Both the position numbers and the translations under genes were made by a program. A DNA stretch of 64,000 nucleotides from Stutzerimonas chloritidismutans AW-1 (GTDB taxonomy: Bacteria; Pseudomonadota; Gammaproteobacteria; Pseudomonadales; Pseudomonadaceae), in assembly GCF_000495915.1 (NCBI RefSeq), contig NZ_AOFQ01000017.1, positions 62,001 through 126,000 on the forward strand. The letters are read 5' to 3'. The notes under the pieces are model-generated. The model was not told the DNA's origin and searched no databases. It worked only from the letters and a program-made list of their open reading frames with translations. How positions within the stretch are numbered: the first letter of the stretch is position 1; every line of letters begins with the position of its first letter. This document shows positions 1 through 9,382 of this stretch, one piece after another.

Positions 1-1712
1 GCGTCGGAACCGCCGTGGTGGTGCTGCCGCCGGCCGATCTGGATGTGGTGCCGGACAAGAACATCGACAACATCGATGCCGAGCTGACGCTCTTCGAAGC
101 TGCGCTGGAGGCCGTGCGCGCCGACATGCGCACTCTCTCGGAAAAGCTCGCCACGCAGATGCGCAAGGAAGAGCGCGCGCTGTTCGATGTGTACCTGATG
201 ATGCTCGACGACTCCGCCCTGGGCGGCGAAGTGACCAAGGTCATCCGTACCGGCCAGTGGGCGCAGGGCGCGCTGCGCCAGGTGGTCAGCGAGCACGTGC
301 GGCGCTTCGAGATGATGGACGACGCCTACCTGCGCGAGCGCGCATCGGACGTCAAGGACATCGGCCGGCGCCTGCTTTCCTACCTGCAGGAGGCGCGTCA
401 GCAGACGCTGACCTATCCCGACAAGACCATCCTGGTCAGTGAGGAGCTCTCGCCGGCGATGCTCGGCGAGGTGCCAGAGGGCAAGCTGGTGGGCATGGTT
501 TCGGTGCTCGGCTCGAGCAACTCCCACGTCGCCATTCTCGCCCGTGCCATGGGCATTCCGACGGTCATGGGCGCGGTCGACCTGCCGTACTCCAAGGTCG
601 ACGGCATCGAACTGATCATCGACGGCTATCGCGGCGAGATCATCACCAACCCGGGCAAGGTCCTGCGCGAGCAGTATGAAGTGCTGGCCGAGCAGGAGCG
701 CCAGCTCTCCGCCGGGCTCGACGTGCTGCGCGAGCTGCCGTGCGAGACCACCGACGGTCATCGCATTCCGCTGTGGGTGAATACCGGCCTGCTCGCCGAT
801 GTGGTGCGCGCGCAGGAGCGCGGCGCCGAGGGCGTCGGCCTATATCGCACCGAAGTGCCGTTCATGATCAAGGAGCGCTTCCCAAGCGAGAAGGAGCAGA
901 TGGCGATCTACCGCGAGCAGCTGGAAGCCTTCCATCCGCTGCCGGTAACCATGCGCAGCCTCGACATCGGCGGCGACAAGTGCCTGCCGTACTTCCCGAT
1001 CAAGGAAGAAAACCCGTTCCTCGGCTGGCGCGGTATCCGCGTCACCCTCGACCACCCCGAGATCTTCCTGCTGCAGACCCGCGCCATGCTCAAGGCCAGT
1101 GCCGGGCTGAACAACCTGCGCATCCTCTTGCCGATGATTTCCGGCATCCGCGAACTGGAAGAGGCGCTGCATCTGATTCACCGTGCCTGGTGCGAGGTGC
1201 GCGACGAGGGGCTGGACGTGATCATGCCGCCGGTCGGCGTCATGATCGAAGTGCCGGCGGCGGTCTACCTGACGCGCGAGCTGGCGCGCATGGTGGACTT
1301 CATCTCGGTCGGCTCGAACGACCTCACGCAGTACCTGCTGGCGGTGGATCGCAACAATCCGCGGGTCGCCGATCTCTACGACTATCTGCATCCGGCCGTG
1401 CTCGAGGCGCTGCAGCGCGTGGTCAAGGAAGCCCATGGCGAGGGCAAGCCGGTGAGCATCTGCGGCGAGATGGCGGGCGACCCGGCGGCGGCCATGCTGC
1501 TGCTGGCGATGGGCTTCGACAGCCTGTCGATGAACGCTACCAACCTGCCCAAGGTGAAATGGCTGCTGCGTCAGATCAGCATGGATACGGCTCAGCAGCT
1601 GCTGGCGCGGGTCATGCTGCTGGACAGCCCGCAGGTCATTCACAGCACGGTCCAGCTGACCTTGCGCAACCTCGGCCTGAGCAAGCTGATCAACCCGTCC
1701 GCCGCCGTCTGA
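1..1712 (+). CDS. ptsP: PtsP, nitrogen-PTS enzyme I (5' end cut by window)
   Basis: This is the C-terminal three quarters of phosphoenolpyruvate-protein phosphotransferase PtsP, the first enzyme of the PTSNtr relay that passes phosphate from PEP to NPr (PtsO). The frame is open to the left edge, so the N-terminal GAF domain and the true start lie outside. The phospho-histidine loop is visible as GSSNSHVAILARAMGIP, with the His codon at 525-527. The PEP-binding barrel follows, with SVGSNDLTQYLLAVDRNN and the C-terminal active-site motif SICGEMAGDP. It converges on the NRDE gene just downstream. Family assignment is secure. Choosing PtsP over the sugar-specific enzyme I rests on the sequence and the lgt-thyA neighbourhood. 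Confidence 0.95.
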   Translation, partial: VGTAVVVLPPADLDVVPDKNIDNIDAELTLFEAALEAVRADMRTLSEKLATQMRKEERALFDVYLMMLDDSALGGEVTKVIRTGQWAQGALRQVVSEHVRRFEMMDDAYLRERASDVKDIGRRLLSYLQEARQQTLTYPDKTILVSEELSPAMLGEVPEGKLVGMVSVLGSSNSHVAILARAMGIPTVMGAVDLPYSKVDGIELIIDGYRGEIITNPGKVLREQYEVLAEQERQLSAGLDVLRELPCETTDGHRIPLWVNTGLLADVVRAQERGAEGVGLYRTEVPFMIKERFPSEKEQMAIYREQLEAFHPLPVTMRSLDIGGDKCLPYFPIKEENPFLGWRGIRVTLDHPEIFLLQTRAMLKASAGLNNLRILLPMISGIRELEEALHLIHRAWCEVRDEGLDVIMPPVGVMIEVPAAVYLTRELARMVDFISVGSNDLTQYLLAVDRNNPRVADLYDYLHPAVLEALQRVVKEAHGEGKPVSICGEMAGDPAAAMLLLAMGFDSLSMNATNLPKVKWLLRQISMDTAQQLLARVMLLDSPQVIHSTVQLTLRNLGLSKLINPSAAV

Positions 1713-1731
1713 GCAATCCGCCGCTCGCCAA

Positions 1732-2487
1732 TCAGCTCGTTGGCGGGTGGCGGTAGCGCACCTCGCCCACTGGGCCGTCCGGGCCAAAACTACGCTCCAG
1801 GATGTCGAGCGCTCCGTCGGCATGACGGATCAGCGCTGTGCTGGCGCGCGTGCCGTACTCCGGACTGGCGATGAAGATGCTCGACAGCCGCCTTTCCCAT
1901 TCCAGCGGCACGCCGGTCTGCGGCAGTTCATGCTCGGCCGCTGGGCTTGGGTCCGCCAGCAGGGCGAGCAGGTTCTCAGGAGTCGCCGGGTCGAGGTTGG
2001 TCGCCAGTGCTGCGCGGGCTTTTCTCAGCTTGGGCCAGGGCGTGTCGAGGCCGGCGTTGGACAGACCGTAGATGCCGGGCTGCAACTCCGTCGCCTCACC
2101 GCGGTGTGAGTTCAGGTGCCAGAGTGCCTGCCGATCGCCGACCAGCAGGTTGAAGCCGGCGTAGTCGGCGCGGCGGCCGGTCAGCTCGGCGAGGTAGTCA
2201 GCCGGCGGCAAGTTTCCGCGCAGGTACTGTTCCGGCAGCTCGCCGCGCGAACGTGGGCCGATCACCTGGCCGGGTGCGCGAATGTTGGTCAGTGCGGCGA
2301 AGCGTCCGCCGGTGGTGACGCCCATCCAGGTGCCGCCTGCCTGCAGGTCGCGACCGCCGACGATCCAGGGTGCATCCTCCCAGTGCCCCAGCGGCAGGCT
2401 CGGGCGGGCGTGGAACTCGTCGCGGTTGGCAGCTACCACCAGCGGTTGGGTGTGGCCGGGGCGCCAGGCGAAAACGATCAGGCACAT
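1732..2487 (-). CDS. NRDE/TANGO2 family protein
   Basis: A 251-residue cytosolic protein of the NRDE (TANGO2) family. It starts MCLIVFAW, with the Cys at position 2 that is conserved in this family and suggests an Ntn-hydrolase-like fold, and it carries the naming motif as AANRDEFHARP near residues 19-29. The biochemical role in bacteria is not established; the eukaryotic relative is linked to haem and lipid handling. It is transcribed towards ptsP, and a short CGCCAA/TTGGCG inverted repeat (1726-1745) overlaps its stop region. Divergent from the TauE exporter. Family confident, function unknown. Confidence 0.85.
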   Translation of the reverse strand: MCLIVFAWRPGHTQPLVVAANRDEFHARPSLPLGHWEDAPWIVGGRDLQAGGTWMGVTTGGRFAALTNIRAPGQVIGPRSRGELPEQYLRGNLPPADYLAELTGRRADYAGFNLLVGDRQALWHLNSHRGEATELQPGIYGLSNAGLDTPWPKLRKARAALATNLDPATPENLLALLADPSPAAEHELPQTGVPLEWERRLSSIFIASPEYGTRASTALIRHADGALDILERSFGPDGPVGEVRYRHPPTS

Positions 2488-2632
2488 GGGAAAGCCAAAC
2501 TATGTCCGGACCGGCAAGAGTACAGGCGTAGCCGGCGCATGAGCCACTGCCGGGTTTTAGCGGTCAACGTCGGCGCGCGGGGCGGGCGCATTTTCCGCTA
2601 ACATGCCGCTTTGTTTCGCCGGGACGGGGCGC

Positions 2633-3415
2633 ATGGAGTTTCTGCTGTATCTGCTGCTGGGCAGCTTCGCTGGTGTGCTGGCCGGGCTGTTCGGCGTGGG
2701 CGGCGGACTGATCATCGTGCCGGTGCTGGTATTCAGTTTCAGCGCCCAGGGATTTTCTCAGGAAATCCTCACCCATCTGGCCGTCGGTACGTCCCTGGCT
2801 ACCATCGTCTTCACCTCGGTCAATTCCATTCTCACCCATCACCGCAAGGGTGCGGTGCGCTGGCCGATGGTGCTGTGGATGACCTTTGGCATCCTCCTTG
2901 GCGCCGCCCTGGGCAGCCTGACTGCCGCGGCGATCCAGGGGCCGATGCTGCAGAAGATCATCGGTGTGTTCGCCCTGGCGATGGCGGTGCAGATGGGGTT
3001 CGACCTGCGGCCCAAGGCCACCGGCCAGGCACCGGGACGGCCCGAGCTGTCGCTGGTGGGCGTGGTGATCGGCTGGGCGTCGGCGATTTTCGGCATTGGC
3101 GGCGGGTCGCTGTCGGTACCCTACCTGACCTGGCGCAGCGTGCCGATGCAGCAGGCGGTGGCAACTTCCGCGGCGTGCGGCCTGCCGATCGCGATCGCCG
3201 GGGCGCTGAGTTTCATGGTGGTCGGCTGGCACGAAACGCAACTGCCCGACTGGAGTCTGGGCTTCGTCTATCTGCCGGCCATGCTCGGCATCGCGGCAAC
3301 CAGCATGTTTTTCGCCAGACTGGGTGCGAAACTGGCGCATCGTCTGTCGGCCAAGGTTCTGAAACGGCTGTTCGCTCTACTGCTGCTGAGCGTCGGCATC
3401 AATTTTCTGGTTTGA
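2633..3415 (+). CDS. TauE/SafE family membrane exporter
   Basis: A 260-residue polytopic inner-membrane protein of the sulfite exporter TauE/SafE family. The two halves each carry the glycine-rich family repeat: GLFGVGGGLIIVP near residue 19 and AIFGIGGGSLSVP near residue 155. About eight hydrophobic segments are visible. The start MEFLLYLLLG was chosen because it begins directly with the first membrane helix; an in-frame ATG at 2603 would add ten residues with no better ribosome site. It lies 10 bp before lgt and probably shares its transcript. The substrate (sulfite, sulfoacetate or another organosulfonate anion) cannot be told from sequence. Confidence 0.85.
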   Translation: MEFLLYLLLGSFAGVLAGLFGVGGGLIIVPVLVFSFSAQGFSQEILTHLAVGTSLATIVFTSVNSILTHHRKGAVRWPMVLWMTFGILLGAALGSLTAAAIQGPMLQKIIGVFALAMAVQMGFDLRPKATGQAPGRPELSLVGVVIGWASAIFGIGGGSLSVPYLTWRSVPMQQAVATSAACGLPIAIAGALSFMVVGWHETQLPDWSLGFVYLPAMLGIAATSMFFARLGAKLAHRLSAKVLKRLFALLLLSVGINFLV

Positions 3416-3425
3416 GGAGTAACGG

Positions 3426-4226
3426 ATGCTGCCCTATCCGCAGATCGATCCGGTGGCGATATCCATCGGCCCCTTGCAGATTCACTGGTACGGCCTGATG
3501 TACCTGATCGGCATCGGCGGCGCCTGGTGGCTGGCTTCGCTGCGGGTGCAGCGCTTCGCGCCCGAATGGCCGAAGGACAAACTCTCCGATCTGGTGTTCT
3601 GGGTGGCCATGGGCGTTATCGTCGGTGGCCGTCTGGGTTATGTGCTGTTCTACGATCTGGCTGCCTACATCAATGACCCAAGCCTGATTTTGCAGGTCTG
3701 GAAGGGCGGCATGTCCTTCCACGGAGGACTGATCGGCGTACTGCTGTGCAGCTGGATCTTCGCTCGGCGCAACGGCAAGAGCTTCTTCGAGCTGATGGAC
3801 TTCATCGCGCCGTTCGTGCCGATCGGCCTGGGCGCCGGGCGTATCGGCAACTTCATCAATGCCGAGCTGTGGGGCAAGGCCACCGATGTGCCCTGGGCGA
3901 TGGTCTTCCCGACCGATCCGCAGCAACTGGCGCGGCACCCGTCGCAGCTCTATCAGTTCGCCCTGGAGGGCGTCGCGCTGTTCCTGATCCTCTGGCTCTA
4001 CTCGCGCAAGCCGCGGCCGACCATGGCGGTGTCCGGACTGTTCGCGGTGTGCTACGGCATCTTCCGCTTCATCGTCGAGTTCGTCCGTGTGCCGGATGCA
4101 CAGCTGGGCTACCTGGCGTTCGGCTGGCTGACCATGGGCCAGCTGCTCTGCGTGCCAATGGTGCTGCTCGGTGCCGGGATGATCGCCTGGGCCTATCGCC
4201 GCGACGCCGGCCGGGCTCCGGCCTGA
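3426..4226 (+). CDS. lgt: Prolipoprotein diacylglyceryl transferase Lgt
   Basis: Lgt moves a diacylglyceryl group from phosphatidylglycerol to the lipobox cysteine of prolipoproteins, the first step of lipoprotein maturation in the inner membrane. The 266-residue length is typical. The Lgt signature is present as [15 protein letters not shown] (about residues 136-150), and the conserved FHGG is at about 98-101. Seven or so hydrophobic segments are seen. It is preceded by GAGGAGTAACGG-type spacing (ribosome site GAGG) and followed by a long hairpin before thyA, the usual lgt-thyA order. Several lipoproteins that would need it are encoded in this window (LemA, OmpA-like). Confidence 0.97.
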   Translation: MLPYPQIDPVAISIGPLQIHWYGLMYLIGIGGAWWLASLRVQRFAPEWPKDKLSDLVFWVAMGVIVGGRLGYVLFYDLAAYINDPSLILQVWKGGMSFHGGLIGVLLCSWIFARRNGKSFFELMDFIAPFVPIGLGAGRIGNFINAELWGKATDVPWAMVFPTDPQQLARHPSQLYQFALEGVALFLILWLYSRKPRPTMAVSGLFAVCYGIFRFIVEFVRVPDAQLGYLAFGWLTMGQLLCVPMVLLGAGMIAWAYRRDAGRAPA

Positions 4227-4233
4227 TTCCGTT

Positions 4234-4268
4234 GCCCTGCCTGTCGCCATGAGGGCGACAAGCGGGGC
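4234..4268 (+). terminator. Long stem-loop between lgt and thyA
   Basis: An extended inverted repeat: GCCC/GGGC outer arms (4234-4237 with 4265-4268), GC/GC, and an uninterrupted inner stem TGTCGCC/GGCGACA (4242-4248 with 4254-4260) around loop ATGAG, with two mismatches. A TTTT run follows only at 4275-4278, so this is not a textbook intrinsic terminator. It may act as an inefficient terminator, an RNA-stability element, or a separator of lgt and thyA expression. Confidence 0.45.
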
Positions 4269-4331
4269 GCAGGCCTTTTACTATTCGCGCAGCCTTTTCA
4301 CCGCGCTTCGGCGCCTGCTTCGAGTCAATCG

Positions 4332-5126
4332 ATGAAACAGTACCTCGACCTGATGCGCCACGTGCGCGAACACGGCACCTTCAAGACCGATCGTACCGGC
4401 ACCGGCACCTACAGCGTGTTTGGCCATCAGATGCGCTTCGACCTGGCCGAAGGCTTTCCGCTGGTCACCACCAAGAAGTGCCACCTCAAATCCATCATCC
4501 ATGAGCTGCTGTGGTTCCTTCAGGGCGACACCAACATCAAGTACCTGAAGGAAAACGGCGTGCGCATCTGGGACGAGTGGGCCGACGAGAACGGCGAGCT
4601 GGGCCCTGTCTACGGCTACCAGTGGCGTAGCTGGCCGGCGCCGAACGGTGAATCCATCGACCAGATCGCCAACCTGCTGGCGATGATCAAGAAGAACCCG
4701 GATTCGCGCCGCCTGATTGTTTCGGCCTGGAACCCGGCGCTGGTCGAGCAGATGGCGTTGCCGCCATGCCACGCGCTGTTCCAGTTCTACGTCGCCGACG
4801 GCAAGCTCAGCTGCCAGCTGTACCAGCGCTCGGCGGATATCTTCCTCGGCGTGCCGTTCAACATCGCCAGCTATGCGCTGCTGACGCTGATGGTGGCGCA
4901 GGTCTGCGACCTGCAACCGGGCGAGTTCATCTGGAGCGGCGGCGACTGCCATCTGTACGCCAATCACCTGGAGCAGGCCGACCTGCAGCTGACCCGCGAG
5001 CCGCTGCCGCTGCCGACCATGAAGCTCAATCCGGACGTGAAGGACCTGTTCGCCTTCCGCTTCGAGGACTTCGAACTGGTTGGCTACGAAGCGCATCCGC
5101 ACATCAAGGCACCCGTTGCCGTCTGA
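4332..5126 (+). CDS. thyA: Thymidylate synthase
   Basis: ThyA methylates dUMP to dTMP using methylene-tetrahydrofolate. At 264 residues it equals the E. coli enzyme in length, and the nucleophile is at the same position, Cys146 in PPCHALFQF. The folate and dUMP-binding segments are intact ([22 protein letters not shown] near 165-180). It follows lgt as in many gammaproteobacteria. Nothing unusual is seen. It works with dUTPase, also in this window (61590-62045), which supplies dUMP. Confidence 0.98.
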   Translation: MKQYLDLMRHVREHGTFKTDRTGTGTYSVFGHQMRFDLAEGFPLVTTKKCHLKSIIHELLWFLQGDTNIKYLKENGVRIWDEWADENGELGPVYGYQWRSWPAPNGESIDQIANLLAMIKKNPDSRRLIVSAWNPALVEQMALPPCHALFQFYVADGKLSCQLYQRSADIFLGVPFNIASYALLTLMVAQVCDLQPGEFIWSGGDCHLYANHLEQADLQLTREPLPLPTMKLNPDVKDLFAFRFEDFELVGYEAHPHIKAPVAV

Positions 5127-5213
5127 CTTTGGTCGGTTTTGCCGTCGTGGATAACCCGGCTGTCATGTTTGCCGTATAGACTCGACCGCTCAGGGACTGT
5201 CGGGAGGCGAATC

Positions 5214-5987
5214 ATGCGTAGGGTCGTGTTCAATCAGAAGGGCGGTGTCGGCAAGTCGAGCATCGCCTGCAACCTGGCAGCGGTAAGTGCATCGCAGGGC
5301 TACCGCACGCTGCTGGTGGATCTGGACGCCCAGGCCAACTCCACGCATTACCTGACCGGGCTGACCGGCGATGACATTCCCACCGGCATCGCCGATTTCT
5401 TCAAGCAGATTCTCGCCGGCGGTACCGCTGGCAAGAAGGCGCGCCCGCCCATTCTAGAAACGGCCTTCGACAATCTGCATTTGATCAGCGCGACGGCAGA
5501 GCTGGCCGACCTGCAGCCCAAGCTGGAGGCCAAGCACAAGATCAACAAGCTGCGAAAATTGCTCGATGGTCTTGCCGAGGACTATGACCGGATTTACCTC
5601 GACACCCCGCCGGCGCTGAATTTTTATACGGTCTCTGCACTTATCGCAGCTGATCGCTGCCTGATCCCCTTCGACTGCGACAGCTTTTCCCGCCAGGCGT
5701 TGTACAGCCTGCTCGACGAGATCGAGGAGATGAAGGAAGACCACAACGAGACGCTCGAGGTCGAGGGCATCGTGGTCAATCAGTTCCAGCCGCGTGCCGC
5801 GCTGCCGCAGCAAATGATCGATGAACTGCTGAGCGAGGGTCTTCCGGTGCTACCGGTCTACCTGATGAGTTCGGTGAAGATGCGCGAGTCGCACCAGGCC
5901 TGCACGCCGCTGGTTTACCTGGACCCGCGGCACAAGCTGAGCCAGCAGTTCGTCGAACTGCATGAGCTGATCGAAGCGAACGGCTGA
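5214..5987 (+). CDS. Orphan ParA/MinD-type ATPase
   Basis: A 257-residue ParA-family deviant Walker ATPase. The P-loop KGGVGKSS is at about residues 9-16, [10 protein letters not shown] (switch I/Walker A' region) near 35-44, and the Walker B-like YLDTPPAL follows. The start at 5214 was chosen because it has a good GGGAGG ribosome site seven bases upstream and begins immediately before the P-loop; an upstream in-frame ATG at 5139 would add an unlikely tail. No parB, parS-like repeat or cargo gene is beside it, so it is not the chromosomal partition pair. It may position another complex. Target unknown. Confidence 0.85.
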   Translation: MRRVVFNQKGGVGKSSIACNLAAVSASQGYRTLLVDLDAQANSTHYLTGLTGDDIPTGIADFFKQILAGGTAGKKARPPILETAFDNLHLISATAELADLQPKLEAKHKINKLRKLLDGLAEDYDRIYLDTPPALNFYTVSALIAADRCLIPFDCDSFSRQALYSLLDEIEEMKEDHNETLEVEGIVVNQFQPRAALPQQMIDELLSEGLPVLPVYLMSSVKMRESHQACTPLVYLDPRHKLSQQFVELHELIEANG

Positions 5988-5999
5988 GCCGGTTCGGCT

Positions 6000-6986
6000 T
6001 CAGTCCTCGGCACGCCGCTCCAGCTTCTTGCCCAGCCGCGAGGCATAGAGTTCGCCGATCATCCCGCGGCGGAACACCAGCACGCAGACCATGAAGATGA
6101 TGCCGGTGACCAGCGTCACCGGTAGCTCCGATGTGGCGAAGTAGTTGCCCAGGCTGGTCACCAGCGCGGCGCCGAAGATCGGCCCGACCAGCGTGCCAAT
6201 ACCGCCGAGCAGGGTCATCAGCACCACCTCGCCGGACATCTGCCAGCTGACGTCGGTCAGCGTGGCGAACTGGAACACCAGTGCCTTCAGTCCGCCAGCC
6301 AGTCCGGCCAAGGCGGCGGACATGACGAACGCGCCGAGCTTGTAGCGCGACACCGAATAGCCCAGGGAAATGGCGCGGTTCTCGTTCTCGCGGATCGAGC
6401 GCAGGATCATGCCGTACGGCGAGTTGATCACGCGCCAGATCAGCAGCATCCCGGCGAGGAATACCGACAGCACGAAGAAGTACATATACAGGGGTTCCTG
6501 CAGGTCGATGAAGCCGAGCAGGTGCCCACGTGGAATGTTCTGAATGCCATCCTCACCATGGGTGAAGGGCGCCTGCAGGCAGAAGAAAAAGAACATCTGC
6601 GACAGCGCCAGGGTGATCATCGTCGAGTAGATGCCCTGCCGGCGGATCGCCAGAAAGCCGATGATCAGCCCGAGAAACGCCGCGCCGGCAACGCCGACGA
6701 GAATGCCCAGCTCGGGCGGCAGCCCCCATTCCTTGACCGCGTGGGCGGTGAAATACGCCGCGCCGCCGAAGAACGCCGCGTGGCCGAAGGAGAGGATGCC
6801 GGTGTAGCCGAGCAGCAGATTGAAGGCGCAGGCGAAGAGGGCGAAGCACAGCACCTTCATCAGGAAGATCGGGTAGAAGTAGAAGGGCGCCAGTGCGAGG
6901 GCGACCACGCCGATCAGGATCAGCACGGTCTCCAGGCGCAGCAGCGGGCGTTTGGCGGTGGCGCTCATGGATACTGGCGTGGTCAT
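6000..6986 (-). CDS. livM: Liv-type ABC transporter permease (LivM)
   Basis: A 328-residue inner-membrane permease of the branched-chain amino acid (HAAT) ABC family. It shows about ten hydrophobic segments and the cytoplasmic coupling motif region SIRENENRAISLGYSVSRYK near residue 215-235, plus LLGYTGILSFGHAAFFGGAAY, the LivM hallmark, near 60-80. The start is at 6986, where ATG shares one base with the livH stop (TGATG). It is the last gene of a five-gene minus-strand operon. Which solute is carried cannot be read from the permease; amino acids, amides and aromatic acids are all known for this family. Confidence 0.9.
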   Translation of the reverse strand: MTTPVSMSATAKRPLLRLETVLILIGVVALALAPFYFYPIFLMKVLCFALFACAFNLLLGYTGILSFGHAAFFGGAAYFTAHAVKEWGLPPELGILVGVAGAAFLGLIIGFLAIRRQGIYSTMITLALSQMFFFFCLQAPFTHGEDGIQNIPRGHLLGFIDLQEPLYMYFFVLSVFLAGMLLIWRVINSPYGMILRSIRENENRAISLGYSVSRYKLGAFVMSAALAGLAGGLKALVFQFATLTDVSWQMSGEVVLMTLLGGIGTLVGPIFGAALVTSLGNYFATSELPVTLVTGIIFMVCVLVFRRGMIGELYASRLGKKLERRAED

Positions 6987-7873
6987 CAGGCGTCCCTCCC
7001 CATCAGGCCGGCCGGGCGCACCAGCAGCACGATCGCCATGATCACGAAGATCACGATGTTGGAAGCCTCCGGATAGAACACCTTGGTCAGCCCCTCGAGA
7101 ATGCCCAGCAGATAGCCGGTGATGATCGCGCCGAGAATCGAGCCCATGCCGCCGACCACGACCACGGCGAACACCACGATGATCAGGTTCGAGCCCATCA
7201 GCGGACTGACTTGATAGATCGGCGCGGCGAGCATGCCGGCCAGCCCGGCCAGTGCCGCGCCCATGCCATAGGTGAAGGTCAGCAGCAGCGGCACGTTGAT
7301 GCCGAAGGTGCGCACCAGCGTCGGGTTCTCGGTGGCGGCACGCAGGTAGGCGCCGAGTTTGGTCTTCTCGATCAGCAGCCAGCTGGCGATGCAGATCACC
7401 AGCGAGGCCAGCACGACCCAGGCGCGGTACTTGGGCAGGAACATGAAGCCCAGGTTGTAGCCGCCGGCCAGTGCTTTCGGCACGGCATAGGGCTGCCCGG
7501 ACGAGCCGTAGAAGTAGCGGAAGGCGCCTTCCAGGGCGAGCGCCAGGCCGAAGGTGAAGAGCAGGCTGTAGAGGTGGTCGAGGTTGTACAGCCGCGAGAG
7601 TGCGAGGCGCTCGATCACCGCACTGCACAGGCCGACGATGATCGGCGCGAGGATCAGCGCCGGCCAGTAGCCGATGCCGAGGGTCGCCAGCAGCAGGTAG
7701 CCGGCGAAGGCGCCGATCATGTACTGCGCGCCGTGGGCGAAGTTGATGATCTTCAGCATGCCGAAGATGATCGCCAGGCCCAGGCTGAGCATGGCGTAGA
7801 ACGAGCCGTTGATCAGACCGATCAGCAATTGCCCGAGGAAGGCCTGGATCGGCACATCGAAAATCGTCGTCAT
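6986..7873 (-). CDS. livH: Liv-type ABC transporter permease (LivH)
   Basis: A 295-residue permease, partner of LivM in the transmembrane channel. The N-terminal LINGSFYAMLSLGLAIIFG and the NFAHGAQYMIGAFAGY segment (about residues 43-58) are LivH hallmarks. Start and stop overlap those of its neighbours by single bases (TGATG at both 7873 and 6986), indicating translational coupling. Eight hydrophobic segments are apparent. It is the fourth gene of the operon in transcription order: binding protein, LivG, LivF, LivH, LivM. Confidence 0.9.
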   Translation of the reverse strand: MTTIFDVPIQAFLGQLLIGLINGSFYAMLSLGLAIIFGMLKIINFAHGAQYMIGAFAGYLLLATLGIGYWPALILAPIIVGLCSAVIERLALSRLYNLDHLYSLLFTFGLALALEGAFRYFYGSSGQPYAVPKALAGGYNLGFMFLPKYRAWVVLASLVICIASWLLIEKTKLGAYLRAATENPTLVRTFGINVPLLLTFTYGMGAALAGLAGMLAAPIYQVSPLMGSNLIIVVFAVVVVGGMGSILGAIITGYLLGILEGLTKVFYPEASNIVIFVIMAIVLLVRPAGLMGRDA

Positions 7874-8577
7874 CAGACCCCCAGGGCTTCGTTGAGCATG
7901 GACATGCGGCCGGGCAGATCGGCGACGTCGAACGAGTCGATGACCTTGCCGTGATCGACCACGTAGAAGCGGTCGGCCACTTTGCTGGCGAAGCGGAAGT
8001 TCTGCTCCACCAGCAGGATGGTCATGCCGCGCTGCTTGAGCGTCTGCAACACTTCGCCGATGCGCTGGATGATCACCGGTGCCAGGCCTTCGGTGGGTTC
8101 GTCGAGCAGCAGCAGCTTGGCACCCGTGCGCAGGATGCGTGCCATGGCGAGCATCTGCTGTTCACCACCGGAGAGCTTGGTGCCGGGGCTCTTGCGGCGT
8201 TCCTCGAGGTTGGGAAACAGCTGGTAGATCTCCGCCAGGGTCATGCCGCCCTTGGCGATCACCGGCGGCAGGGTGAGGTTTTCCTCCACTGTCAGGGTGG
8301 AAAAGATGCCGCGCTCCTCCGGCACATAGCCGATGCCGTGGCGGGCGGTGCGGTGCAGCGGTACGCGCAGCATGTCCTTGCCGTCGAAGCGGATGCTGCC
8401 ACTACGCTTGCGGATAATGCCGACGATCGAGCGCAGCGCGGTGGTCTTGCCGACGCCGTTGCGTCCGAGCAGGGTCACCGTCTCGCCCTGGTGCACGTCG
8501 AGGTCGATGCCGTGCAGGGCATGGCTTTCGCCATACCAGGCGTTGAGGTCGCGCACGCTGAGCAAGGGTTCAGTCAT
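7873..8577 (-). CDS. livF: ABC transporter ATPase (LivF)
   Basis: A 234-residue cytoplasmic ATPase driving the Liv-type importer. Walker A is GRNGVGKTT (about 38-46), the signature is LSGGEQQ (about 136-142), Walker B is LLLLDEPTEG (about 156-165), and the H-loop region is ILLVEQN. The short length and LLDEPTEGLAP are typical of LivF rather than LivG. Its start lies inside the 3' end of livG (8-base overlap), so the two ATPases are probably made in equal amounts. Confidence 0.92.
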   Translation of the reverse strand: MTEPLLSVRDLNAWYGESHALHGIDLDVHQGETVTLLGRNGVGKTTALRSIVGIIRKRSGSIRFDGKDMLRVPLHRTARHGIGYVPEERGIFSTLTVEENLTLPPVIAKGGMTLAEIYQLFPNLEERRKSPGTKLSGGEQQMLAMARILRTGAKLLLLDEPTEGLAPVIIQRIGEVLQTLKQRGMTILLVEQNFRFASKVADRFYVVDHGKVIDSFDVADLPGRMSMLNEALGV

Positions 8578-9382
8578 CGTCGGTCCCCATGTAGGCCACG
8601 CGCACGCGCTCGTCCTGGCTGACCGTGCGGTAGTCGCCGGAAGTAAGGATTTCGCCGCGCTGCAGCACGGTCACCTGATGGCAGAGGTCAGCGACCACCT
8701 TAAGGTTGTGCTCGACCATCAGCACCGCGCGCTGGGTGGCCACCTCGCGGATGATCTCGGCCACCACGTGCACGTCTTCGTGGCCCATGCCGGCCATGGG
8801 TTCGTCCAGCAGCAGTACCTTGGGCTCCAGCGCCAGGGTGGTGGCGATCTCCAGTACGCGTTTGCGACCGTAGGAGAGATCAGCCGCCAGCTCGTTGCGC
8901 TTGTCGGCCAGGCCGACCGACTCGATCAGCTGCATGGCGCGCTCGTTGAGGCGGTTGAGCGAGCGCATCGGCAGCCAGAACTGCGTGGCCAGCCCGCCCG
9001 GCCGCTGCAGGGCAACGCGCACGTTGTCCAGCACGCTAAGGTGCGGGAATACCGCCGAGATCTGGAACGAGCGAACCAGCCCCATGCGCGCCACCTTGGC
9101 CGGGTCGGTGCGGGTGATGTCCTGGTCGAGCAGGCGGATGGTTCCGCTGGTGGGCTGCAGGAACTTGGTCAGCAGGTTGAACACTGTGGTCTTGCCGGCG
9201 CCATTGGGGCCGATCAGGGCGTGCACCTGTGCATGGCGCACGTCCAGGTCGACGTTGTTGACGGCGACGAAGCCGCCGAACTCCTTGCGTAGACCTCGCG
9301 CCGAGAGCATGACCGGCGCGTCCGTGGCTGTGCCGGCGGTCGGTCCGCCGGCGTTTAGGCTTTGCGCTGCAGCCATGCTCAC
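8570..9382 (-). CDS. livG: ABC transporter ATPase (LivG)
   Basis: A 270-residue ATPase, the second nucleotide-binding subunit. Walker A GPNGAGKTT (about 60-68), signature LSYGRKR (about 171-177), Walker B VLLLDEPMAG (about 190-199). The start used is GTG at 9382, which overlaps the binding-protein stop as GTGA; an ATG two codons downstream (9376) is equally possible. An N-terminal tail of about 28 Ala/Gly/Thr-rich residues precedes the ATPase core and is longer than usual for LivG. Confidence 0.9.
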   Translation of the reverse strand: MSMAAAQSLNAGGPTAGTATDAPVMLSARGLRKEFGGFVAVNNVDLDVRHAQVHALIGPNGAGKTTVFNLLTKFLQPTSGTIRLLDQDITRTDPAKVARMGLVRSFQISAVFPHLSVLDNVRVALQRPGGLATQFWLPMRSLNRLNERAMQLIESVGLADKRNELAADLSYGRKRVLEIATTLALEPKVLLLDEPMAGMGHEDVHVVAEIIREVATQRAVLMVEHNLKVVADLCHQVTVLQRGEILTSGDYRTVSQDERVRVAYMGTDDD

